A DNA stretch of 64,000 bases from the NCBI RefSeq assembly GCF_004799495.1, contig NZ_SSMY01000004.1, positions 228,501 to 292,500 of the forward strand. Reading direction: 5' to 3'. Every line of letters starts with the position of its first letter. The stretch's first letter is position 1. A program made the translations under genes and the position numbers. Below, one piece after another: positions 1-7,183 of this stretch. Origin of the DNA: Sphingomonas sp. GTDB taxonomy: Bacteria > Pseudomonadota > Alphaproteobacteria > Sphingomonadales > Sphingomonadaceae. Below the pieces are notes generated by a model, which ran no database searches, was not told where the DNA came from, and worked only from the letters and a program-made list of their open reading frames with translations.

Positions 1-138
1 CTGATACGCCACTCCAACCCCCGCCGGCTCGAGCGACCGCTCGATCTGCTCGGCGAGCGGAAACCCGGCCGAGTGGTGGCGCCACATCAGCTCGGTGTCG
101 ATGGTGAGAAAGACCGCGGTTGTCACGCGCCTGCGCAT
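1..138 (-). CDS. Polysaccharide deacetylase-like protein, N-terminal fragment (runs off window)
   Basis: The reverse strand reads an ATG at 138 and stays open to the window edge, giving 46 residues. After a short basic start the text AVFLTIDTELMW resembles the first strand of NodB/polysaccharide-deacetylase-fold proteins, where an acidic residue after a hydrophobic strand binds metal. The rest of the gene lies outside the window, so neither the catalytic His pair nor the length can be checked. No clear Shine-Dalgarno is seen. It lies just downstream of uvrC on the same strand (26 bases between). The family call is an inference from one motif; the existence of a coding start is moderately sure. 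Confidence 0.5.
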   Translation of the reverse strand, partial: MRRRVTTAVFLTIDTELMWRHHSAGFPLAEQIERSLEPAGVGVAYQ

Positions 139-164
139 AACGCGCGGGGGTGAAGATTACGTTG

Positions 165-2084
165 TCACCGCGCGTGGTAGAAGTCGTAGACCTGCTGCGC
201 CACCGCCGCCGACACCCCCGGCGCCTTCTGCAAATCCTCCAGGCTCGCGCCCCGCACCGACCGCGCGGTGCCGAAATGCATCAGCAGCGCCTTCTTGCGG
301 GCCGGGCCGATCCCCGGCACCTCGTCGAGCGGTGACGCGCCGATCGCCTTGGCGCGTTTCGCGCGGTGCGCGCCGATCGCGAAGCGGTGCACCTCGTCGC
401 GTAAGCGCTGGAGGTAGAACAGCACCGGCGCGTTGACCGGCAGCTGGAATTCGCGCCCGTCGAGCATGTGGAACACCTCGCGCCCCTCGCGGCCGTGGTG
501 CGGCCCCTTGGCGACGCCGACCAGGCAGACGTCCTCGATCCCCATATCCTCGAGCACCGCCTTCACTGCGTTCAGCTGCCCACGCCCGCCGTCGATCAGG
601 ACAAGGTCGGGCCAGTCGCCCGCGTCGCGATCCGGGTCCTCGGCCTGCGCGCGGGCGAAGCGGCGCTGGAACACCTCGCGCATCATGCCGAAATCGTCGT
701 CGGTCGCGGCCTGCTTGATGTTGAATTTGCGATACTGACCCTTGCGGAATCCCTCCGGCCCGGCGACGACCATCGCGCCGACCGCCGCGCTACCCTGAAT
801 ATGACTGTTGTCGTAGATTTCGATGCGGTCGGGCGGATCGCCCAGGTCGAACAAATCGGCGACCTCGCGCAGCAATTTGGCCTGCGTCGTCGATTCCGCC
901 AGCCGCCGGTCGAGCGCCTCGACCGCGTTGCGCTTGGCCTGTTCCATCAGCCGTCGCCGGTCGCCGCGCTGCGGCACCGACAGCGCGACCTTATACCCCG
1001 CGCGCTCGCCCAGCGCCTCGGTCAGCAGCGCGCCTTCGGGCAATTCGCGGTCGAGCAACACCGTCCGCGCCGGCGGCACCTCCTCGTAAAATTGAGTCAA
1101 GAATTGCGTCAGCACCTCATCCTCGGGCACGTCGGCGGTGTGCGCGGGGAAGAAACTGCGGTGTCCCCAATTCTGCCCGCCGCGGATGAAGAACGCCTGG
1201 ATCCCCATCGTCCCGTCTTTGCAGGCGAGCGCGAATACGTCGGCGTCGCCCACGCCTTCGGCGTTGATCGCCTGGCTGCCCTGGATGAAGGTCAGCGCCT
1301 TGAGCCGGTCGCGCAGCACCGCGGCGAGCTCGAAATCCATCGCCTCCGCCGCGGCTTCCATCTGCGCGCCGAGCTTGGTCTGCACCTTGGTCGACTTGCC
1401 GCCCAGGAAATCCTTCGCGTCGCCGACCAGCTCGGCATAGCCCGCCTTGTCGATCCGCCCGACGCACGGCGCCGAGCAGCGCTTGATTTGGTAGAGCAGG
1501 CATGGCCGGTCGCGCGTCTTGAAGAAACCGTCTGTGCACGAGCGCAGCAGGAACAGCTTCTGCAGCGCGTTGAGTGTGTTGTTGACACTGCCGGCGCTGG
1601 CGAACGGCCCGTAATAATTGCCCTTCGCGCGCCGCGCGCCGCGGTGCTTCTGGACGCGCGGGAAATCGTGATCCGCGCGCAGCAGGATGAACGGAAAGCT
1701 TTTGTCGTCGCGCAGCAGCACGTTGTACGCGGGGCGGAAACGCTTGATCAGCTGCGCTTCGAGCAGCAGCGCCTCGGCCTCGTTATTCGTCGTTACGATC
1801 GTCATCGACCGCGTCTGCGCGACCATCCGCTGAAGCCGTTTGGGCAGCCGCTCGACCTGCGTATAATTGGTCACGCGATTCTTGAGCGCGCGCGCCTTGC
1901 CGACATACAGCACGTCGCCGCGCGCATCCTGCATGCGGTACACGCCGGGCCGCGCGGGCAGCGTCTTGAGCACGTTGCGGATCGCCGCCACGCCGGCGGC
2001 GAGGTCGGGCGCGCTTCCCTCGCCGCGAACGGCGTAGGTGGCCTTTTCTTCGTTGAATCGGGTCGGCGAGTTGGGGTCGGACAT
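165..2084 (-). CDS. uvrC: Excinuclease ABC subunit C (UvrC)
   Basis: The 639-residue product is the nuclease of UvrABC nucleotide excision repair, which cuts on both sides of a lesion once UvrB is loaded. The order is classical: a GIY-YIG domain near the N-terminus (GVYRM about residue 47, LYVGKAR about 59), a Cys-rich segment near 145-170, a UVR motif for UvrB contact near 230-265, the RNase H-like C-terminal nuclease (YDNSH near 425, LIDGGRGQ further on), and a tandem helix-hairpin-helix (VPGIGPARKK) at the end. Length fits the family. The first 30 residues form a variable leader. No Shine-Dalgarno precedes the ATG, but a promoter-like -10 box lies 7 bases upstream, so the message may be leaderless. 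Confidence 0.97.
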   Translation of the reverse strand: MSDPNSPTRFNEEKATYAVRGEGSAPDLAAGVAAIRNVLKTLPARPGVYRMQDARGDVLYVGKARALKNRVTNYTQVERLPKRLQRMVAQTRSMTIVTTNNEAEALLLEAQLIKRFRPAYNVLLRDDKSFPFILLRADHDFPRVQKHRGARRAKGNYYGPFASAGSVNNTLNALQKLFLLRSCTDGFFKTRDRPCLLYQIKRCSAPCVGRIDKAGYAELVGDAKDFLGGKSTKVQTKLGAQMEAAAEAMDFELAAVLRDRLKALTFIQGSQAINAEGVGDADVFALACKDGTMGIQAFFIRGGQNWGHRSFFPAHTADVPEDEVLTQFLTQFYEEVPPARTVLLDRELPEGALLTEALGERAGYKVALSVPQRGDRRRLMEQAKRNAVEALDRRLAESTTQAKLLREVADLFDLGDPPDRIEIYDNSHIQGSAAVGAMVVAGPEGFRKGQYRKFNIKQAATDDDFGMMREVFQRRFARAQAEDPDRDAGDWPDLVLIDGGRGQLNAVKAVLEDMGIEDVCLVGVAKGPHHGREGREVFHMLDGREFQLPVNAPVLFYLQRLRDEVHRFAIGAHRAKRAKAIGASPLDEVPGIGPARKKALLMHFGTARSVRGASLEDLQKAPGVSAAVAQQVYDFYHAR

Positions 2085-2091
2085 TACGCCC

Positions 2092-2120
2092 GATGTAAGG
2101 CGAAGGCCGCCCCGCGTTAA
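2092..2120 (-). promoter_or_regulatory. Candidate uvrC promoter (possibly leaderless mRNA)
   Basis: On the minus strand a -35-like TTAACG (2115-2120) is followed by a 17-base spacer and the -10 box TACATC (2092-2097). The -10 fits the TANAWC core of the alphaproteobacterial housekeeping -10 (known from Caulobacter as GCTANAWC). Only 7 bases separate it from the uvrC ATG at 2084, so transcription would begin at or next to the start codon. The -35 overlaps the stop codon of the upstream mddA-like gene. This is inference from motif and spacing. Confidence 0.45.
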
Positions 2121-2857
2121 GCCTTGCTGCGACCGATCCCCGGGATCAGCATGCCCGTCGTGCGGCGATAGCGGCGATACTCATCGCCGAACGTCCCGAC
2201 CAGGTCGCGCTCCTCATAGCCGATCGCGATCAGGATATAGCCGGTCATGCCGAGCGCCAGCAGCAAATGTCCGATCGTCATCACCGGGATTGCCCAGAAG
2301 GCGAGAATGAACCCCGAATAGAGCGGGTGCCGCACCAGTCGGTACAAGAACGGCGTGCGGAATTGCGCCGGACTTTCGCCCCTACCGGTAAGGTTTCGCC
2401 AGATTTGCTGGAGCCCGAACAGTTCGAAATGGTTGATCAGAAAGGTGCTGAGCAGAACGATTGCCCAGCCCAGTCCGAACAGCGCCCAGAGAATATCGCG
2501 TCCGATCGGGTTGGTGACCGTCCAGACGGCCTGCGGGATCGGCCGCCAGAACGCGAAGAGCAGCAGCAGCACAAGACTGGAGGCGAGAACGTAACCCGAG
2601 CGTTCGAGCACCGGCGGGACGATCCGCGTCCACGCCGCCTTGAACCCGCGCCGCGCCATCACGCTATGCTGAATCCCGAACAGCGCGATCAACGCTGCGT
2701 CGATCGCCAGCGCAACGCCGGTCTGCGCCTGCGGGCCCAAGTCGACCGTGCGCGGAACGAGCGCGATGTCGCCGACGAATGCGATGAGATAGAGGAAAGT
2801 CGCGAAAAAGATCAGATAGATCGCCGCGCCAACCGCGGCATAGAGCCCACGTGCCAT
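2117..2857 (-). CDS. mddA: MddA-like methanethiol S-methyltransferase (integral membrane)
   Basis: The 246-residue protein has about five hydrophobic segments and the MddA/NnrU/isoprenylcysteine-methyltransferase layout: FGIQHSVMAR near residue 60, LVRHPLYSGF near 174 (the SAM-binding RHPxYxG box), and the EERDLVGTFGDEYRRY tail near 215. MddA methylates methanethiol to dimethyl sulfide using S-adenosylmethionine in the inner membrane. The HSxMA and EERDL..FG..Y motifs together with the RHPxYxG box point to MddA rather than general NnrU proteins, but substrate cannot be proven from sequence. A G-rich stretch just upstream of the ATG could serve as ribosome-binding site. It is followed by uvrC on the same strand, 32 bases away. 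Confidence 0.72.
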   Translation of the reverse strand: MARGLYAAVGAAIYLIFFATFLYLIAFVGDIALVPRTVDLGPQAQTGVALAIDAALIALFGIQHSVMARRGFKAAWTRIVPPVLERSGYVLASSLVLLLLFAFWRPIPQAVWTVTNPIGRDILWALFGLGWAIVLLSTFLINHFELFGLQQIWRNLTGRGESPAQFRTPFLYRLVRHPLYSGFILAFWAIPVMTIGHLLLALGMTGYILIAIGYEERDLVGTFGDEYRRYRRTTGMLIPGIGRSKA

Positions 2858-2860
2858 CGT

Positions 2861-2885
2861 CCGCCCCCGAACTTGTCAGGGGCGG
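2861..2885 (-). terminator. GC-rich hairpin between small secreted gene and mddA
   Basis: CCGCCCC (2861-2867) pairs with GGGGCGG (2879-2885) around an 11-base loop, directly upstream of the mddA-like ATG and downstream of the small secreted gene on the same strand. There is no T tract, so it may be a weak terminator or attenuator, or a leader hairpin that touches the mddA ribosome-binding region. Confidence 0.3.
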
Positions 2886-2920
2886 AATGTACCATCAAAC
2901 GTACGCGAGCGAAACGATCG

Positions 2921-3238
2921 TTACTTGATCGCGGCGAGGTCGGCGCCGACCTTGGTCATCAGCGCGGCGGGCATCTTGTCCGGCGCGTAGGGCTGGACCT
3001 GGTTCAGGCTCATGCCCTTGAACTGCTCGTACGCCGGGTTGGTGCTCAGGTCGCCGCCGAAATCGGCGGTCAGCACCGCCTTGGCGGCGGGATCGGCCAT
3101 CAGCGTCTCGATCGGCGTGTCGAGGTTGAACTTGGTGGTCGCGGCCGGCGCAGCAGCGGGCGCGGCGGTCGGTGCGGGGGCTGGCGCCGGCGCGGCGGCG
3201 GTCTGGGCGGCGATCAAAGCGGCAAACAGGAACGACAT
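2921..3238 (-). CDS. Small secreted Ala/Pro-rich protein, unknown function
   Basis: The 105-residue product starts MSFLFAALIAAQTAAA, which reads as a short signal peptide. An Ala/Pro linker (about residues 15-35) follows, then a compact acidic domain of about 65 residues (KFNLDTPIETLMADPAAKAV onward) that resembles small exported proteins common in sphingomonads. No catalytic motif or cysteine is visible. It lies 66 bases downstream of the chorismate mutase gene on the same strand and could be the distal part of that transcript. A GGGGAG stretch just upstream of the ATG is a plausible ribosome-binding site. Function is not known to me; existence as a gene is well supported by codon use and the signal-like start. 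Confidence 0.75.
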   Translation of the reverse strand: MSFLFAALIAAQTAAAPAPAPAPTAAPAAAPAATTKFNLDTPIETLMADPAAKAVLTADFGGDLSTNPAYEQFKGMSLNQVQPYAPDKMPAALMTKVGADLAAIK

Positions 3239-3304
3239 TGGATACTCCCCTCAAAAGGCCGCGCTTCCATGGCGGCGATTGGCGTCCGAATTAAGGCAAG
3301 CGCA

Positions 3305-3604
3305 TCACGCGCGGTGTTCGTCCCAGCGGTCGAATTCGTAGGCGATCGACCCCTCGACCAGCCGTTCCCAGATATCGCCGATGACGTGCGGGGGCACGCC
3401 CAAGCGTTCGGCCTCGGCCCTGGCGTTGGCGATCACCGCGGCCTTGCGCGGTTCGTCGCGCACCGCGCCCCGGTCCTGCTTGATCCGCGCGGCGGCGGTC
3501 ATGAAGCGGAAGCGGATCGCGAGCAGGCCGACGATATCGAGGTCGAGCGCGTCGATCCCGGCGCGCACCTCCGCCATCGTGTCGCAATCTTCGGGCGCGA
3601 TCAT
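3305..3604 (-). CDS. Chorismate mutase, AroQ type
   Basis: The 99-residue all-helical protein matches stand-alone AroQ-class (PchB-like) chorismate mutases, which turn chorismate into prephenate for phenylalanine and tyrosine synthesis. The long first helix (AEVRAGIDALDLDIVGLLAI) carries the usual Arg and the LL-R spacing, and AARIKQDRG supplies the active-site Lys. The C-terminal helix has the VxxxWExLVEGSIAYE pattern. No signal peptide, so it should be cytoplasmic. It begins 23 bases after the end of atpF and is probably read through from the F0 operon, since no terminator is evident between them. No strong Shine-Dalgarno is seen before the ATG at 3604. Confidence 0.88.
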   Translation of the reverse strand: MIAPEDCDTMAEVRAGIDALDLDIVGLLAIRFRFMTAAARIKQDRGAVRDEPRKAAVIANARAEAERLGVPPHVIGDIWERLVEGSIAYEFDRWDEHRA

Positions 3605-3627
3605 GTCGCGCGCTGCGGGTACGTCGC

Positions 3628-4176
3628 TCAGTTGAGCCGTCCCAGCGCGGCGATCGTCTTGTCGACCAGCGCCTTGTCGGCGCCCGCATTGTGCTTTTCG
3701 GCGATCAGCGCACGCGCCGCATTGGTCGCCGCATCGGCGGCAGTAGCGCGAATTTCGGCGATCACCGCGCGTTCGGCGGCGGCGATCTTTTCCTCGGCCA
3801 TCGCCGAATGACGCGCGATCAGCGCGGTCGCGTCGGCCTTCGCCTTGGCGACGATCTCGTCCGCCTGCTGGGCGGCCGACACGCGCAAGGCCTCGACTTC
3901 CTTGTCGGCGTCGCGTGCCTTGGCTTCGTATTCGGCCTTCAGCGCCTCGGCCTCCGCGCGCAATTGCTTCGCGGTGTCGAGTTGCTGGCGGATATCGGCG
4001 ATCTTGCCGTCGAGCATGCGCCCGATCATCGCCGGCACCTTGGCGATGATCGCGATCGCGAACACGACCAGCATCGCGATCGCGACCCAGCCGCCCGCGG
4101 CTATGCCGAACGCCGTCGCTTCGTGTTCCGGCTCGGGCGTGCCCGGTGCCGCGGTGCTCGCAATCGTGTTAGCCAT
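3628..4176 (-). CDS. atpF: ATP synthase F0 subunit b
   Basis: The 182-residue product has the expected plan for a peripheral-stalk b subunit: a short N-terminal tail, one membrane helix (GWVAIAMLVVFAIAII, about residues 29-45), then a long Ala/Glu/Lys-rich coiled coil to the C-terminus. It pairs with the b' protein encoded just upstream to form the stator that joins F0 to subunit delta of F1. The ATG overlaps the end of the b' gene by 8 bases, implying translational coupling. It is the last ATP synthase gene of this operon. Confidence 0.95.
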   Translation of the reverse strand: MANTIASTAAPGTPEPEHEATAFGIAAGGWVAIAMLVVFAIAIIAKVPAMIGRMLDGKIADIRQQLDTAKQLRAEAEALKAEYEAKARDADKEVEALRVSAAQQADEIVAKAKADATALIARHSAMAEEKIAAAERAVIAEIRATAADAATNAARALIAEKHNAGADKALVDKTIAALGRLN

Positions 4177-4663
4177 TCGCCATCGCCATCTTTACTGCGT
4201 TCGTCGCCTCGGCCTGCGTGACCGTCGCACCCGACACCTTGGCGACGATGTCGCGCGCGGCATCCGCCGCGACGCCCTCGACCGCCGCCAGCGCACTGTC
4301 GCGCGCCGCGTTGAGCTTGGCATTGGCCTCGGCGGTCTTGCCTGACAGATCGGCATCGGCCTTGGCCAGCCGCTTCGCCGCTTCCGCGCCCGCCTTCGTC
4401 CGCGCGGCCAGCGCCGCGGTCTGCGCGTCGGCGTGAACCTTGGCGATCTCCGCCTTGAAGCGTTGCTCGGTCGCCTCGGCATCCTCGCGCGCCTTCTCGG
4501 CCGCCGCGAGGTCGGCGGCGATCTGCGCGTCACGCATGTCGACCGTCGCCTCGACCTTGGGGACGACCCCGCGGCCGACGACGAAGAAGATCACGCCAAG
4601 CGTGATCAGCAGCCAGAACCACTGCGACTGATAGACGAGAGCGAGTTGGGTTAGCTGAGGCAT
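4169..4663 (-). CDS. ATP synthase F0 subunit b' (second b-type subunit)
   Basis: The 164-residue protein has one N-terminal membrane helix (FWLLITLGVIFFVVGRGVVP, about residues 16-35) and a long charged coiled coil, as in b' of alphaproteobacteria and cyanobacteria/chloroplasts. The VVPKVEATVDMRDAQIAADL segment that follows the helix is the b' signature. It forms a heterodimer with b in the peripheral stalk. The gene sits between atpE and atpF and overlaps atpF by 8 bases. Two divergent b genes in a row is the normal alphaproteobacterial arrangement, not a recent duplication. Confidence 0.94.
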   Translation of the reverse strand: MPQLTQLALVYQSQWFWLLITLGVIFFVVGRGVVPKVEATVDMRDAQIAADLAAAEKAREDAEATEQRFKAEIAKVHADAQTAALAARTKAGAEAAKRLAKADADLSGKTAEANAKLNAARDSALAAVEGVAADAARDIVAKVSGATVTQAEATNAVKMAMANG

Positions 4664-4710
4664 GCTTCACCTAAAACCCGCCGGCGGGACGCGCCCGCCG
4701 GCGGCGTTCA

Positions 4711-4938
4711 TCAACGAGCGTAGAGAATGATCATCGCGACGGCGAACGCCATCAGGCCGAGCAGCTCGGCCGCGGCGAAGCCGATGTACAGCGTGCCCTG
4801 CTGCTGCGAGGCAGCCGCCGGGTTGCGCATCGCGCCCTGCAGGAACGACCCGAACACGAAGCCCACGCCGGCCGAAGCGGCGCCGACACCGATGGCAGCC
4901 AGACCGGCGCCGAGAACTTGTGCGGAAGCGAGATCCAT
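4711..4938 (-). CDS. atpE: ATP synthase F0 subunit c
   Basis: The 75-residue proteolipid has two membrane helices joined by the polar loop RNPAAASQQQ. The proton-carrying carboxylate is the Glu in FAAAELLGL in the second helix. Glycine/alanine packing (GAGLAAIGVGAASAGVGFVFG) in helix 1 fits a c-ring. A GGAG Shine-Dalgarno lies about 9 bases before the ATG, and a strong signal is expected because c is made in many copies. It sits between atpB and the b' gene. Confidence 0.97.
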   Translation of the reverse strand: MDLASAQVLGAGLAAIGVGAASAGVGFVFGSFLQGAMRNPAAASQQQGTLYIGFAAAELLGLMAFAVAMIILYAR

Positions 4939-4981
4939 TTTGTAAACTCCGTTCAGATTAAAGCGTTGATACTAAAGAAAC

Positions 4982-5758
4982 TTAGTGCAGATGCACCGCG
5001 TCGTTGATGTAGAGCGCGGTCAGCAGCGCGAACACATACGCCTGGATCGCACCCACCAGCAGTTCGAGCGCGTTGACGAATACGATGAAGACGAACGCGA
5101 GGCCCGTCACGCCATAGCCGACCATGCCCCCGGCGTTCAGCCCCTGGACGATGAAATTGCCGAACACGTCGAGCAGGATGTGCCCCGCGAACATGGCGAT
5201 GAACGGCCGCAAGCCCAGGCTGAACGGCCGCACCATGAACGAGATCAGCTCGACAATCGCGATCAGCGGCTTGAGCACCAGCGGCGCATCCTTCGGCCAG
5301 AACAGCAGGAAGAAACGCAGCCCGTGCTTCCAGAAGCCGACCCCAAGCACGATCGCAAAGCTGGTGACCGACATCACGCCGGTGACAGAGAACTGGCTGG
5401 TGACGGTGAACGGATGCGCGCCGGGCACGATCCCGAACGGCATCGCGCCGATCACGTTGGAGAAGAGGATGAAGGTGAAGGCGGTGAACACCCACGGCAG
5501 GTAGCGGCGGCCTTCGGCCCCGATGCTGGTGCGGGTGATGCCCTCGACGAACCCGGTGAACCCCTCGACCGCGGCCTGCCAGCGGCCCGGCACCAGCTGG
5601 CGCCGGTTGCCGCCGATCATGAACACCAGGATCGCGGCGAGCACGACCAGCATCCACAGCGACGAGTTGGTGAACGCGAACGGCCCGTGCAGATCCCCTG
5701 ACCCGACCGGGTGGATCGCGAACTGGCTCATCGGGTCGATCTTGGCTGACGCGGCCAC
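4982..5758 (-). CDS. atpB: ATP synthase F0 subunit a
   Basis: This 258-residue membrane protein is the stator half-channel subunit. The conserved Arg that faces the c-ring glutamate lies in FSLGLRPFIAMFAGHI. Five to six hydrophobic segments and the closing AYVFALLTALYINDAVH are typical. Length fits alphaproteobacterial subunit a (about 250). It follows atpI by 48 bases and precedes atpE by 43 bases on the same strand. Confidence 0.97.
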   Translation of the reverse strand: MAASAKIDPMSQFAIHPVGSGDLHGPFAFTNSSLWMLVVLAAILVFMIGGNRRQLVPGRWQAAVEGFTGFVEGITRTSIGAEGRRYLPWVFTAFTFILFSNVIGAMPFGIVPGAHPFTVTSQFSVTGVMSVTSFAIVLGVGFWKHGLRFFLLFWPKDAPLVLKPLIAIVELISFMVRPFSLGLRPFIAMFAGHILLDVFGNFIVQGLNAGGMVGYGVTGLAFVFIVFVNALELLVGAIQAYVFALLTALYINDAVHLH

Positions 5759-5806
5759 GCTTAAATCCCTGTCCTTCTATCGGTCACACGAAAGGGCTTG
5801 AGCGCC

Positions 5807-6127
5807 CTATTCGGACCGCTCCTTCGAGATGCTGAAAACCTGGAAACACGCTCCCGCGAACGCCAGGAACAGCAGCGCCAGCATGATCCACGGGCGGGTA
5901 TGGAAGAACCCGTCGAGGAACCAGCCAATCACGCCACCGCCGAGCGGATAGCCGACCAAGGTCGAGATCACGCGCTGGCCCTGCCGTGCCGCGGGGCTCC
6001 CCATGCCCATCGGCGCCTGCGGCGTCGCGGTGCGCGCGTCCTCGGCCCGTTGCGCGGCATCGATCCGAGTCTCGAGCGAGGCGAGCTTGGGATCGTCGCC
6101 CGGTGTCTGATTAGGATCGTGCGCCAC
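5807..6127 (-). CDS. atpI: AtpI-type F0 assembly protein
   Basis: The 106-residue product has an acidic hydrophilic N-terminal half (about 50 residues) and two membrane helices (STLVGYPLGGGVIGWFLDGF and IMLALLFLAFAGACFQVF), the layout of alphaproteobacterial AtpI/AtpZ-like proteins thought to help c-ring assembly or Mg/Ca supply. It is the first gene of the F0 operon, ahead of atpB, which is the usual position. The sequence of this family drifts quickly, so position and topology carry the call. Confidence 0.9.
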   Translation of the reverse strand: MAHDPNQTPGDDPKLASLETRIDAAQRAEDARTATPQAPMGMGSPAARQGQRVISTLVGYPLGGGVIGWFLDGFFHTRPWIMLALLFLAFAGACFQVFSISKERSE

Positions 6128-6182
6128 GAAGCGAGGTGGTCCCTTGCGAATCGGAATGGAGTTGAAATTTCAATGACAAACC

Positions 6183-6206
6183 GGCGGGAAAGCAAGCCAT
6201 CCCGCC
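6183..6206 (-). other. Leader hairpin of the F0 operon
   Basis: GGCGGGA (6183-6189) pairs with TCCCGCC (6200-6206) around a 10-base loop. If the promoter just upstream is used, this hairpin falls near the 5' end of the atpI leader and could stabilise the mRNA or affect its translation. No other role can be read from the sequence. Confidence 0.35.
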
Positions 6207-6217
6207 GAAGCGCCTGT

Positions 6218-6246
6218 CGTTTAGGAACCGGGCGCCGCCAAGTCAA
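6218..6246 (-). promoter_or_regulatory. Candidate promoter of the F0 operon
   Basis: On the minus strand TTGACT (6241-6246), an exact 17-base spacer and TAAACG (6218-6223) make the best -35/-10 pair seen in the window. It would start a leader of about 85 bases before atpI. The divergent radC gene lies on the other side, so the site sits in the shared upstream region. Confidence 0.6.
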
Positions 6247-6319
6247 CCGCAGTGCAGCATGGGGGCACGCTCGCCGGCGATTGCGTGCGTCCGGGCATGC
6301 CGATAACCCTTCCCGCGAT

Positions 6320-7000
6320 ATGAGCGACCAGTCCATCGACAACAGCGGCCATCGCGCGCGATTGCGCGAGCGGCTGCTGGCCGACCCAGACGGGCTGCTC
6401 GATCACGAACTGGTCGAATATCTGCTCGCGACCGCGATCCCGCGCCGCGACACCAAGCCGCTCGCCAAGACGCTGCTCAAGGAATTCGGCGGGATCGCCG
6501 GGCTGCTGACCGCGCCGCCCGAAGCGATCGCGCAGGTCAAGGGGATGGGCGACACCTCGGTCGCCGCGATCAAGGTCGCGCATGCCGCCGCACTCCGGAT
6601 GCTCCGCGCGGAGGTTGCGGAAAAGCCGGTGCTCGCGAACTGGCAGGCGCTGCTCGACTATCTGCGCGCCGACATGGCGCATCACGGCAACGAGCGCGTC
6701 CGCGTGCTCCACCTCAACACGCGCAACATGTTGATCCGCGACGAGAAGATGAGCGAAGGATCGATCGACGAAGCACCGGTCTACGTCCGCGAAGTGATCC
6801 GTCGCGCAATGGAGCTGAAATCGGCGGCGATCATCCTGGTCCACAACCACCCGAGCGGCGACCCCGCCCCGAGCCGCGCGGACATCGACCTCACGCGATC
6901 GGTGATCGAGGCGGGCAAGAAGCTCGGCATCGCGGTGCACGATCATATCATCATCGGCGCCAAGGGGTTCACCAGTTTACGGGGCCAAGGGTTGATCTGA
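6320..7000 (+). CDS. radC: RadC family protein (JAB1/MPN domain)
   Basis: The 226-residue protein has the N-terminal HhH-like region (LVEYLLATAIPRRDTKPLAK, then IAQVKGMGDTSVAAIK) and the C-terminal JAB1/MPN metallo-domain with HNHPSGDPAPSRADID near residue 175, the signature of RadC. The family was named for a supposed recombination role that has not held up; its biochemical function is unclear. ATG at 6320 is chosen because MSDQSID leads straight into the conserved start RARLRERLLADP. The frame is open further upstream but that stretch is antisense to atpI and its leader and has no family likeness. No clear Shine-Dalgarno is seen. Confidence 0.93.
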   Translation: MSDQSIDNSGHRARLRERLLADPDGLLDHELVEYLLATAIPRRDTKPLAKTLLKEFGGIAGLLTAPPEAIAQVKGMGDTSVAAIKVAHAAALRMLRAEVAEKPVLANWQALLDYLRADMAHHGNERVRVLHLNTRNMLIRDEKMSEGSIDEAPVYVREVIRRAMELKSAAIILVHNHPSGDPAPSRADIDLTRSVIEAGKKLGIAVHDHIIIGAKGFTSLRGQGLI

Positions 7001-7015
7001 CGCGCTCACGCGCGT

Positions 7016-7102
7016 GGGCGGTGCCGGCCCGCACCCCCAACCCGACCGCCCATAGCATACCGTAACTGGGCGGTCGGGTGGGGGTGCGGGCCGGTACCGC
7101 CC
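7016..7102. repeat. Large near-perfect inverted repeat downstream of radC
   Basis: A left arm at 7016-7052 and a right arm at 7067-7102 are reverse complements over about 36 bases with one single-base indel and one mismatch, around a 14-base spacer. The arms are GC-rich and begin GGGCGGTGCC. There is no T tract on either side, so it is not a standard intrinsic terminator, although the transcript would form a very stable hairpin between radC and the oppositely directed EF-hand gene. A short palindrome (7001-7014) precedes it. It could be a bidirectional transcription block, a mobile palindromic unit or a protein-binding site. Confidence 0.8.
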
Positions 7103-7183
7103 GTTCAGCGTCAGCTGAACAAGGAAAGGCCGCCGCGCCAAGGGAGAAGCGCGGCGGCCCTGTGCTGACGACGCAAAGGCCGT

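Noticed and set aside
468..2120. A 550-codon open frame opposite uvrC
   Set aside because: Antisense shadow; no Shine-Dalgarno and no recognisable motif.
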